Shown here piece after piece: positions 1 to 6,881 of a stretch of DNA of 8,533 nt. The stretch comes from CAZOKZ01 sp964580585. GTDB lineage: Bacteria; Sumerlaeota; Sumerlaeia; SLMS01; JAHLLQ01. The position numbers were made by a program, and so were the translations under genes. The stretch's first letter is position 1. Every line of letters begins with the position of its first letter. The stretch is from assembly GCA_964580585.1 (NCBI GenBank), contig CAZOKZ010000111.1, positions 1 to 8,533 of the forward strand. The letters run 5' to 3'. The notes beneath the pieces are model-generated. The model was not told where the DNA came from, made no database searches, and worked only from the letters and a program-made list of their open reading frames with translations.

Positions 1-792
1 GTGGTCGAAGACGATGGAAACGGCCTGACGACTTCGACGCTTGTTTCGTCGCTGCCGGTGGTCGGCACCGATTGGCAACGCGAAGAGTTGACGTTTATTA
101 CTTCCACGGAAACGCAGCGAGCGGGCTTCAAGTTCCTGCTCTCGGCTCCGGCGGGATCGTATTCCGCATGGATCGACGGAGTGCAGTTGGAAGAAGGCAA
201 CGTGGCGACCAGTTGGGTTGCTTCGGCGCGCGTGGACGACGGTGTGAACCTGCTGGCAAACCCGGCGCTGACGCTCGACGAGGGACGGAGTTGGGAGTCG
301 TTGTTCGAGTCGCTCGAATCGGGCACGGACTCGGTGGTTTCCAACGCAGTGCCGGACGGCTGGTCGTGGACGGCGTCAGGAACAGCGACGGCTCAGGTCG
401 TGGCGGACACGGGTGACGAATTGCCGGTCGAATTGCGCCGCCGCGGGTTGCACGATTATTTGAATATCAATTTGACCGATGGCACGGCGGTGCTTCGCCA
501 GGGACTGATTCCTGTCGAGGCGGGGACGGAGTACCATGCCTCTGTTTATGCGCATGTTGCATCGACGACCTCGACGCTGACAATTCGTACGCGTTCCTAT
601 GACGCAAGCGAAACGCTGCTTGGCACGACGAGCCAATCGCTGGAAGTCGCGCCGGGTTGGCAACGTCTTGAGTATCCGTTCACAGCGGGTGTTTCGGCGG
701 CGTTTATCGCGGTGGAACTTGAGTATCAGGATACGGCAACGGTAATCGATGTTGCAGCAGCTCAATTGGTGCGCGGCACGACGGCGCCCGTT
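1..792 (+). other. Tandem galactose-binding-like (CBM-type) jelly-roll domains, first one truncated by the window edge
   Basis: Residues 1-75 and 82-264 share a pattern. Each has a strand with W-Q-R near its end (at about residue 25 and residue 220), then aliphatic strands. The first ends in W-I-D-G-V-Q-L-E-E-G and T-S-W; the second ends in a shorter version, V-A-A-A-Q-L-V-R-G, then A-P-V-W. The second copy opens with N-L-L-A-N-P (83-88) and contains a P-D-G-W-S-W segment, both common at the start of carbohydrate-binding jelly rolls of the CBM4/9-like type. Such domains often bind glycans, but no ligand residues can be assigned by eye, so binding is inferred from the fold family only. More copies may lie upstream of the window. 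Confidence 0.6.
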
Positions 793-3700
793 TGGGCAGG
801 CTGGGTATCGTACGATTCGCCGATGCTCGATTGGCCGCTGGCTGATGCGGCAACGGAAGGCGAGAAACGCGTTTCGGCCCGCGTGTTGGATGGCAACACA
901 CGTCCCGGCTTGATGCCTGCACGCCTGCTGGCGCTCGATGCCAACGGGGACGGAGAATTCGACAATGCGATTTCCGAGCCGAATGCATGGAGCGTAACGC
1001 GCACGACGAACACGGAAACGGTTTCGTTGGAAGGCGGAGCGCTCTTCGATGGCTCTTCGTTGACCACGGTGGACAGTTACCCTGAGTCCGATACGATGGA
1101 AATCGAGTGGAATCTTGCCAGCCGACCGACGGTGATGGACGTTTCGCTCACGGTCGGGGACGGAGTCACCAGCGGCAGCTTGTATGTGCTCGAAGGCGGC
1201 TGGAACCCGGGCGTCTGGCAGGTTCTGGATGCGGGAACGTTGGCGGAAGGCGAACTGGCGATCACGAACTTGAATGCCAAGTACTCGCGCTATCGTCTGA
1301 CGCTCGACTTTGCGCCGCCGGAAATCATCGTGACCACCGATGAACTGGGTACCGAGGAAGAAACCCAGGCCGATTGGCAGGCCGTGGCGCTCGATAACCT
1401 GCGCGTTGTGGGTTACGAGTGGGATGGCCGCGATAATGTGGTGTACGATGGCACGGCGCCGGTTGGCGCGATGGTGACGCCGCTGGAGAACGCTTACATT
1501 GGCGGTGACACGCTTGCCACGCGGATCGAAGCCACGGACGCGGTTTCGGGCGTGGCCGATGTTTCGGTGCGCTTGATGCGCAGCGCGGTGGAACTCATCA
1601 CGTGGACATCTGCTCTGGCGGATGCAAACGACGAATACACAACGGCGCTCGACCTCGATGGAATCGAGGACGGCGCGGCGACGGTGGAAGTTCGTCTGAC
1701 CGATTACGCGGGCAACGAAACATTGCTTACGCCGCTGGCGGTGACGATCGATCGCACCGAGCCGCAGCTTTCGGGCGCGGAAATTAACAATATCACGCTT
1801 TCCAGTACAGCGTGGATGAAGGTCGGCGACGCAGTGGAACTTCGCGTGTCGGTGGACGACGATACGTTGACGACGGACATGATTACGGCGGACTTGCGGG
1901 CGTTTGGCTTGGGCCAGGCGGTCGCGGCGGACGCGGTTGTCAGCCAGGTTGCTACGTGGGATCTGACGGGTCTTACTACCGCTCCGCTCAACGGCACGGT
2001 TAAGGTCACGATCCTGGCGTTTGACGCGGCAGGTAACGTTTCCGAGGCGGCGGAAGCCTCGATCGTCGCTGATAACATCGCTCCGGCGGTATCGATCGAT
2101 CCGTTGGTCGAAGAACCGCTTCGCACCGACTCGGCGTCGATCAGCGCGTTGGCAACGGATAACAAGACCGGTCGTCTGGCGACTGCCAATTGGCGACTGG
2201 ACGAAAGCACATGGCAATCGGCCACGGTGCTCGACGGCACGCTGAATTCCATCCGTGAAACCTTGATTTTGGATATGACGTCGCTTGCCGATGGGTATCA
2301 TTGCCTCGATGTCGAAGTAGCGGACATGGCGGGCAACGTGTCGGCCACTGCGTCGTATTGCTTCGGCGTGGGAGCTGACGGACCGGTGATCGAATCGGTT
2401 TCGATTTTCGACGAAACGCTTGGCAGCACACGTTTCGTTCGCCACGGCGACGCTGTACGTGTTCAGGCGGTGTTGGGCGAAGACGACCTTGTTGCAGCCA
2501 GTATCCGTGCGGATCTGACGGCGCTTGGTTTCGGAACCGAGATGACACCGACGACGTTCGTGGGCCGTACGGCCACGTGGAACCTGTCGGGCGGCACACG
2601 TAATCCCGCCGACGGTCAAGTGGATGTGGATGTGAGCGTACGCGACTTGCAGGGTCGGAGCGCGTCGGCCACGGGTTCGATTTCTTCGGACAATACACAG
2701 CCGACGTTGACCCCAACGACGGAACCGGGCGCGTTGATCAGTTCACCGGCTTCGTTGGTGTTTGCGGGGACGGTGACGGACGCGACGCCGGGCGAATTGG
2801 CAACGGTCGAATATCGGTTGTTGGCTGACGGTCAGCCCGGAACCGAGGAAGACTGGATTGCCGCACCGGTAACGCCGTTGCTTGGCACGGGCGTGCGTTC
2901 GGTGACGTACAACTTGAGCTTCCTGGATCTGGAAGACGGAGATTACGTGTTTGAAATGCGTGCTATCGACCGCGCCAATTGGGAACTGGCCGGTGGCAAC
3001 TATTCGTACGCGTTTACGCTCGATACCACGGCTCCGGTGATCATGGCGCGTGTGTTGCGCGCCGCGAACGGTAATTTCATCGAAACGGAATTTGTCAAGA
3101 ACGCCGATACGATTCGCGTCGAGGCCCGCATTGTGGACCCGACCGTAACGTTGGCCGATATCACCGCCGACTTGAGCGCGCTCATGAACGGCGACACGAA
3201 CTACGAAGCCGTTCAGCCCGATACGTTCACGAACGAAATCGCTCGCTGGACGCTCTCGTCCGTGTTGCCCACGCCTCAAGACGGAACACTGACGGTTTCG
3301 ATTACGGCGACGGATGCCTTGTCGAACGAAGCCGACGAAGTTGTGACCATTATAGCAGATAATATTCCGCCGATCGTGACGGAAGTGAATCTGGAAGAAA
3401 TCGACGGCGCGTTGCCCACGAAACTCAGCGCTATTGCGCGCGTTTACGGGAAAGCCGAAGATACCATGCCGGGTCGCGTTTCGCATGTCGAATACCGCGT
3501 GGCAAACGGACCGGATACAAACTGGTATCGGGTGGCGGGTTCCACGGATTTGGTGAAGACAGTGTTTGCCGATCAAATCCACGTGCCCGACCAGGGAACG
3601 TACACGCTCGAATTCCGTGCGGTTGACAAGGCAGGCAACTCCAGCTTCTCGCCCTACGAATCGTTGGTGATCGAAGTTGATACGACGCAACGTACGGATA

Positions 3701-6700
3701 TCATCGGTGCGAGTATTATCAACACGACGATTGAATCGAACGATTATCTGCGCGATACCAACGATGTTGTTGTGGTAGCAGAATTGTTCCTGGATAGCGG
3801 TGTCGATCCGCTAACGACAGAGACGCTTCACGCGGACTTGTCCAGCTTTGGCGGCGCGGCGGATGTGGCGGCGTCTTGGTATGAGTACCCGATGGCGCGC
3901 TGGACGTTGGATGGAGTCGAAGCAAGTCCGGCGAATGGAGAAATTGCCGTTTCGATTTGGACAGATGACTACGCAACGTCGCCGACGTTTGTTTCGATTG
4001 TCGCGGACAATACATCGCCGACGCTCACCATCGACGAAGTGGATGGAACCGCTTTCGATACGGAATTGCCGACCATCACTGCTTCGGCGGATGACGAACA
4101 TTCGTATATTGCGATGCTGTGGATGCAAATCGATACGGAAGGCTGGGTCGAACCCACCTTGGAAGACGATATCGCGATCGAAGAGGATGGAAGTCTCGCG
4201 ATTAGTTATGTGCCTCACACTGCGCTCACGGAAGGTTCGCATACCTACCAACTCAAGGCGAAGGACACGGTAGGCAACGAAGGCATCTCTAGTGTGCTGA
4301 ACTTCTTCGTCGATCTGACCGATCCGGTGGCAACGGTGGCGCTTCAGGGCTTGAGCCCCGTCAACGAAGCTGGAGCGACGTTCACGGGAACGCTGCAGGA
4401 TATCAACGGCAGCGGAGTTGCAGAAGCTTATTACCAATTGGATGACGAAACGACGTGGCAGTTGCTGACCAACGTAACGGGCAGCGCGACCGACCGCGCC
4501 TTCACTCAAGACGTGACGTTCAATCTGACTGAAGGAACGCACACGATTTACGTGAAGTGCGTGGATGAAGCGGGACGCGAGTCGAACGTGGCTTCGGCGA
4601 CTATCGAAATCGACCTGACGATTCCGGTGATGGCGATCGACGAGCCGACTTCGTTTACGTGGACCAACGAACCGACAGAACTCCACTGGCACACGGAATC
4701 CGACGACCTGGCAACCAGCGGTGGTCTGCTCTCGGTGACGTACTTTGACGACACGACGACCAGCACGCAAGTTGCGGAAAGCGATATTGTCGAAGACCAA
4801 GCGCGTTATCTGCTCGACGTGGTCGGAATCGACTTTGCAGGCAATGAATCCGAAGCAGTCTCGACATCATTCGGCATCGATCTGACGTCTCCGACGTTGA
4901 CGGTCAATCCAGTTGATTTGATGACCACTTCGTCGATCACGTTGGCGGGTACGGCAGCCGACGGCAAGGGTTCGGGCGTCGCATTGCTCGAATACCTGCT
5001 CGATAGCGCGGAGCCGTGGACCAGCGGCGGCGCGATGAGCGATGCCTCGACCACGGAAGTTCCAACAGCCGTGACGTGGACGTTGCCGCTGACGTTGGAC
5101 GAGGGCATCACGCAGGTTGATCTGCGTGTGACCGATACGGCAAACAACGTTTCCACCAGCGAAACATTGAATGTGACAGTCGATTTGCAGGCGCCGCAAA
5201 TCACGGTGATTTCACCGACGGAATCGGCAGGCTGCGAATCGGGTGACATCGATATCGAAGTCGATATTACCGATAACCTGACGGGTGTCGATCCGGATAC
5301 GGCTCTCTATCGCTTCGACCAGGAAGGCGAGCCGTGGCAGACGCTTCCGCTGACGGCGGGGACGGAGTTCGACGGCACGTACACGTTGACGGTTGATTCG
5401 TGGACGTTGATGGACGGACCGGCGGATCTGATGGTGAAAGCCACAGACGAAGCGGGTAATGAAAGCGCTGTCGCGACGGTTGATTTGTGTGTGGATAACG
5501 ATTATCCGCCGCAAGTACCGACGGGTCTGACGGGAACGTACGTGTCGTTCACCGAAGTGGAAATCACGTGGAACAAGAACACGGATCGCGACTTGTCGCA
5601 CTACCGCTTGTTCCGCTTGCAGGACGCGGGTTCGACGCAAATCAGCGAATCGCACGCCTACGATAACAATGTTCCAAATACGGCGAACGGTGAACCGTAC
5701 AATGTGTACATTGACGACGTCGGTTCCGGCAACACGGACCCGGGCGAGTGGTCGTACGCGTTCAAGGCCGTCGATGCGGCAGGCAACGAAAGCGACTTCT
5801 CTGAAACGCTCGAAATTCCTGCTCCCGACACGCCGGGTGGGCTGCGTGCCATCGGTAAGAATGCGGAAGTGGACTTGTCGTGGAATCCGGTCGAGGAAGG
5901 ATTTGTCGAGGGCTACCTGATTTATCGTACGGGAGCCGATGACGACACCTTCACAAGCCACACGACGGTATTGGGCCGCACGAATACAACGTTCACAGAC
6001 ACGAACCTCACGAACGATTCGACGTACAAGTACTATATCCAGGCAATCGACGGTGCGCACAATGCGAGCTTGCGTTCGCACATTGTCGAAGCCACGCCTT
6101 CGGCCACGGAAATCACGGTTACCGAATCGATGCAGATTCTGTTCGAGGATCGCATGGGTGTGAATGCCACCAGCCCCGACTGGGACTTCAACGACGTGGG
6201 GTGCAAGGTGATCGGTACGTTGAAACTGACTGAAAACAACGGTGAATTCTATGTCTCCGGTGCGTTCATCCGCGTGATTGGCGTGTTCGGTTCCGCGGGC
6301 GATCACCATGGCCTTTACATGAGGCTGACGGACTTCAATGGAACCGCCAATTACGACACGGCGTTCTGGGAGTCGACTAACGTGGGTGGATCGCCGAATT
6401 CGACATCGACGGGCAATACGTACGATCCGTCGGCTTCTGGCAACGAGAGCAATCCGTCGGTGGCATCGAACAACCGAATCAAACTGTTCACCGATAGCCA
6501 TCCGTCTTCGAACACCATCAATGGCGATGTGCTTGAGATCGATATGGATGTGAACCAACCGCTGAACAATCCGTTGTCCGGTTTTGACAAGGTGCCTTTC
6601 GACGTCTATATGTACAACACGACGAAGTACAACATCGTGCACGTGTACGATCCTTCGACAGGCGAATTCATCGACTCGATGGCGATTGTGCAAAATGACG

Positions 6701-6867
6701 CCGCGTTGGAAGGCGTGTTGCTCAACGGTGGACTTTTGATTCCGGACCTCGATTTCCCGATTCCGACGGAAGGCCAGAAGTTGTGGAGCAATTATCCGAA
6801 ACTGATCGATTACATCAAGACCTACCGCACGTCGGATATCAAGAACCGCAACTGGTACGAAAACTAA
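1..6867 (+). CDS. Giant modular surface protein, 5'-partial: jelly-roll/CBM-like domains, 13 Ig-like modules, 2 FN3 modules, LruC/DUF4842-like C-terminus
   Basis: The frame is open from the first base to TAA at 6865-6867, giving 2288 residues. The N-terminus is missing: the window opens inside a domain, no signal peptide is present, and the first GTG is probably an internal Val. Residues 1-75 are the tail of a jelly roll ending in the D-G-V-Q-L-E-E-G motif typical of carbohydrate-binding-like repeats. Residues 82-264 are a second copy and 270-484 another beta-rich region. Thirteen Ig-like modules fill 485-1831, two FN3 modules about 1837-2033, and an LruC-like domain the rest. The protein is rich in Asp, Thr, Ser and Ala, poor in Lys, and has only six Cys. 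There is no membrane anchor, LPXTG, PEP-CTERM or type IX sorting tail at the C-terminus. By family resemblance it is a secreted or cell-surface stalk or adhesin; its ligand is unknown. The stop codon overlaps the ribosome-binding site of the next gene. Confidence 0.9.
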   Translation: MVEDDGNGLTTSTLVSSLPVVGTDWQREELTFITSTETQRAGFKFLLSAPAGSYSAWIDGVQLEEGNVATSWVASARVDDGVNLLANPALTLDEGRSWESLFESLESGTDSVVSNAVPDGWSWTASGTATAQVVADTGDELPVELRRRGLHDYLNINLTDGTAVLRQGLIPVEAGTEYHASVYAHVASTTSTLTIRTRSYDASETLLGTTSQSLEVAPGWQRLEYPFTAGVSAAFIAVELEYQDTATVIDVAAAQLVRGTTAPVWAGWVSYDSPMLDWPLADAATEGEKRVSARVLDGNTRPGLMPARLLALDANGDGEFDNAISEPNAWSVTRTTNTETVSLEGGALFDGSSLTTVDSYPESDTMEIEWNLASRPTVMDVSLTVGDGVTSGSLYVLEGGWNPGVWQVLDAGTLAEGELAITNLNAKYSRYRLTLDFAPPEIIVTTDELGTEEETQADWQAVALDNLRVVGYEWDGRDNVVYDGTAPVGAMVTPLENAYIGGDTLATRIEATDAVSGVADVSVRLMRSAVELITWTSALADANDEYTTALDLDGIEDGAATVEVRLTDYAGNETLLTPLAVTIDRTEPQLSGAEINNITLSSTAWMKVGDAVELRVSVDDDTLTTDMITADLRAFGLGQAVAADAVVSQVATWDLTGLTTAPLNGTVKVTILAFDAAGNVSEAAEASIVADNIAPAVSIDPLVEEPLRTDSASISALATDNKTGRLATANWRLDESTWQSATVLDGTLNSIRETLILDMTSLADGYHCLDVEVADMAGNVSATASYCFGVGADGPVIESVSIFDETLGSTRFVRHGDAVRVQAVLGEDDLVAASIRADLTALGFGTEMTPTTFVGRTATWNLSGGTRNPADGQVDVDVSVRDLQGRSASATGSISSDNTQPTLTPTTEPGALISSPASLVFAGTVTDATPGELATVEYRLLADGQPGTEEDWIAAPVTPLLGTGVRSVTYNLSFLDLEDGDYVFEMRAIDRANWELAGGNYSYAFTLDTTAPVIMARVLRAANGNFIETEFVKNADTIRVEARIVDPTVTLADITADLSALMNGDTNYEAVQPDTFTNEIARWTLSSVLPTPQDGTLTVSITATDALSNEADEVVTIIADNIPPIVTEVNLEEIDGALPTKLSAIARVYGKAEDTMPGRVSHVEYRVANGPDTNWYRVAGSTDLVKTVFADQIHVPDQGTYTLEFRAVDKAGNSSFSPYESLVIEVDTTQRTDIIGASIINTTIESNDYLRDTNDVVVVAELFLDSGVDPLTTETLHADLSSFGGAADVAASWYEYPMARWTLDGVEASPANGEIAVSIWTDDYATSPTFVSIVADNTSPTLTIDEVDGTAFDTELPTITASADDEHSYIAMLWMQIDTEGWVEPTLEDDIAIEEDGSLAISYVPHTALTEGSHTYQLKAKDTVGNEGISSVLNFFVDLTDPVATVALQGLSPVNEAGATFTGTLQDINGSGVAEAYYQLDDETTWQLLTNVTGSATDRAFTQDVTFNLTEGTHTIYVKCVDEAGRESNVASATIEIDLTIPVMAIDEPTSFTWTNEPTELHWHTESDDLATSGGLLSVTYFDDTTTSTQVAESDIVEDQARYLLDVVGIDFAGNESEAVSTSFGIDLTSPTLTVNPVDLMTTSSITLAGTAADGKGSGVALLEYLLDSAEPWTSGGAMSDASTTEVPTAVTWTLPLTLDEGITQVDLRVTDTANNVSTSETLNVTVDLQAPQITVISPTESAGCESGDIDIEVDITDNLTGVDPDTALYRFDQEGEPWQTLPLTAGTEFDGTYTLTVDSWTLMDGPADLMVKATDEAGNESAVATVDLCVDNDYPPQVPTGLTGTYVSFTEVEITWNKNTDRDLSHYRLFRLQDAGSTQISESHAYDNNVPNTANGEPYNVYIDDVGSGNTDPGEWSYAFKAVDAAGNESDFSETLEIPAPDTPGGLRAIGKNAEVDLSWNPVEEGFVEGYLIYRTGADDDTFTSHTTVLGRTNTTFTDTNLTNDSTYKYYIQAIDGAHNASLRSHIVEATPSATEITVTESMQILFEDRMGVNATSPDWDFNDVGCKVIGTLKLTENNGEFYVSGAFIRVIGVFGSAGDHHGLYMRLTDFNGTANYDTAFWESTNVGGSPNSTSTGNTYDPSASGNESNPSVASNNRIKLFTDSHPSSNTINGDVLEIDMDVNQPLNNPLSGFDKVPFDVYMYNTTKYNIVHVYDPSTGEFIDSMAIVQNDAALEGVLLNGGLLIPDLDFPIPTEGQKLWSNYPKLIDYIKTYRTSDIKNRNWYEN
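808..1452 (+). other. Unassigned beta-rich region with an EF-hand-like Asp loop
   Basis: Residues 270-484 separate the jelly rolls from the Ig array. I do not recognise the family. Residues 313-321 read D-A-N-G-D-G-E-F-D, which matches the D-x-N/D-x-D-G calcium-loop pattern. The remainder looks like alternating beta strands and ends in A-L-D-N-L-R-V-V-G, a phrase often seen at the end of jelly-roll domains. It is followed by a short linker into the first Ig module at T485-A486-P487. It could be a third, diverged jelly roll; this is a guess from strand pattern. Confidence 0.4.
1453..5493 (+). repeat. Array of 13 tandem bacterial Ig-like modules (about 300-335 bp each)
   Basis: Module starts are marked by a recurring linker, D-x-x-x-P or close to it, at residues 485 (T-A-P), 584, 691, 793, 897, 1008, 1120, 1227, 1336, 1438, 1538, 1627 and 1728, ending at 1832. 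Module lengths run from 89 to 112 residues. Most modules end with the F/G-strand phrase D-x-A-G-N-x-S (D-Y-A-G-N-E, D-A-A-G-N-V, D-K-A-G-N-S, D-F-A-G-N-E, D-E-A-G-N-E and similar), a hallmark of bacterial Ig-like folds in large surface proteins. The copies are well diverged, so the array is old and not a recent tandem duplication at DNA level. The likely role is a rigid extracellular spacer. Confidence 0.85.
1750..4311 (+). repeat. Four-fold A-B two-domain super-repeat within the Ig array
   Basis: Within residues 584-1437 the modules alternate between two types. Type A (starting at 584, 793, 1008 and 1227) carries an A-D-L motif at 630, 837, 1056 and 1278, an A-T-W or A-R-W followed by x-L with the Trp at 653, 860, 1083 and 1301, a P-x-x-G turn, and ends in A-D-N or S-D-N before x-x-P. 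Type B (starting at 691, 897, 1120 and 1336) has a V-E-Y-R-like strand, often a following W, a D-G-Y or similar turn before the last strands, and D-x-A-G-N. The unit repeats every 207-223 residues (about 620-670 bp). Later modules (1438 onward) lack the type A signature. Confidence 0.8.
5509..6099 (+). repeat. Two fibronectin type III modules
   Basis: Residues 1837-1940 and 1942-2033 each open with a Pro-rich linker plus a G-L strand (P-T-G-L-T-G, then P-G-G-L-R-A). Each continues with V-E-I-T-W-N or V-D-L-S-W-N, a Y-R-L-F-R or Y-L-I-Y-R strand, and a Y-x-F/Y-x-x-x-A-x-D strand (Y-A-F-K-A-V-D, Y-Y-I-Q-A-I-D). This is the classic FN3 layout with conserved Trp and Tyr. The first copy is longer, with an insertion of about 30 residues between the central strands (around 1885-1915). 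FN3 modules are usual linkers between repeat arrays and terminal functional domains in secreted bacterial proteins. Confidence 0.8.
6106..6864 (+). other. C-terminal LruC/DUF4842-like domain
   Basis: Residues 2036-2288 begin with an F-E-D-R segment followed by D-W-D-F-N-D-V (2060-2066). This is close to the E-D-x-W-P-x-x-D-Y-D-F-N-D signature of LruC/DUF4842 proteins. It is followed by an H-H-G-L (2102-2105), matching the family's H-G-F region, then P-F-D-V-Y-M-Y with H-V. The end has P-x-P-T-E, Y-P-K, D-Y-I and a terminal N-W-Y, paralleling the family ending (P-x-E, A-Y, F-x-x-W, D-W-Y). DUF4114, another domain with D-x-D-F-N-D, is the main alternative but is shorter and lacks this ending. 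The Asp cluster suggests metal binding; the molecular function is not established to my knowledge. Confidence 0.6.
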
Positions 6868-6871
6868 GGAG
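6866..6871 (+). promoter_or_regulatory. Ribosome-binding site overlapping the upstream stop codon
   Basis: The sequence TAAGGAG spans 6865-6871, so the TAA stop of the giant gene shares two bases with the AAGGAG Shine-Dalgarno. Ten bases separate it from ATG at 6882, slightly long but usable. A weaker GAGG at 6873-6876 lies five bases from the same ATG. The overlap places a terminating ribosome directly on the next initiation signal, which fits translational coupling. Confidence 0.65.
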
Positions 6872-6881
6872 CGAGGCGATC

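Noticed and set aside
376..2619. 747-codon open frame on the - strand
   Set aside because: It is codon-aligned antisense to the giant gene and exists because the sense strand lacks TTA, CTA and TCA. Its translation is rich in Arg, His and Cys without domain logic, while the sense frame shows clear repeated domains.
2743..3690. 315-codon open frame on the - strand
   Set aside because: Same codon-aligned antisense shadow of the Ig array; it starts right after the TCA at 2740-2742 and has no recognisable protein features.
3848..4273. 141-codon + strand open frame in another phase
   Set aside because: Arg-rich out-of-frame reading inside the Ig array; the main frame is intact across it.
3811..4800. 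329-codon open frame on the - strand
   Set aside because: Antisense shadow in the same register, bounded by the CTA codon at 3808-3810; no ribosome-binding site or domain support.
5212..6693. 493-codon open frame on the - strand
   Set aside because: Antisense shadow of the FN3 and LruC-like region, bounded by the TCA codon at 5209-5211; Arg/His/Val-rich low-sense translation.
6783..6881. Upstream GTG start at 6783 for the propeller gene
   Set aside because: It would overlap the end of the giant gene by 85 bases, has no good Shine-Dalgarno, and would put over 30 extra residues before the signal peptide.
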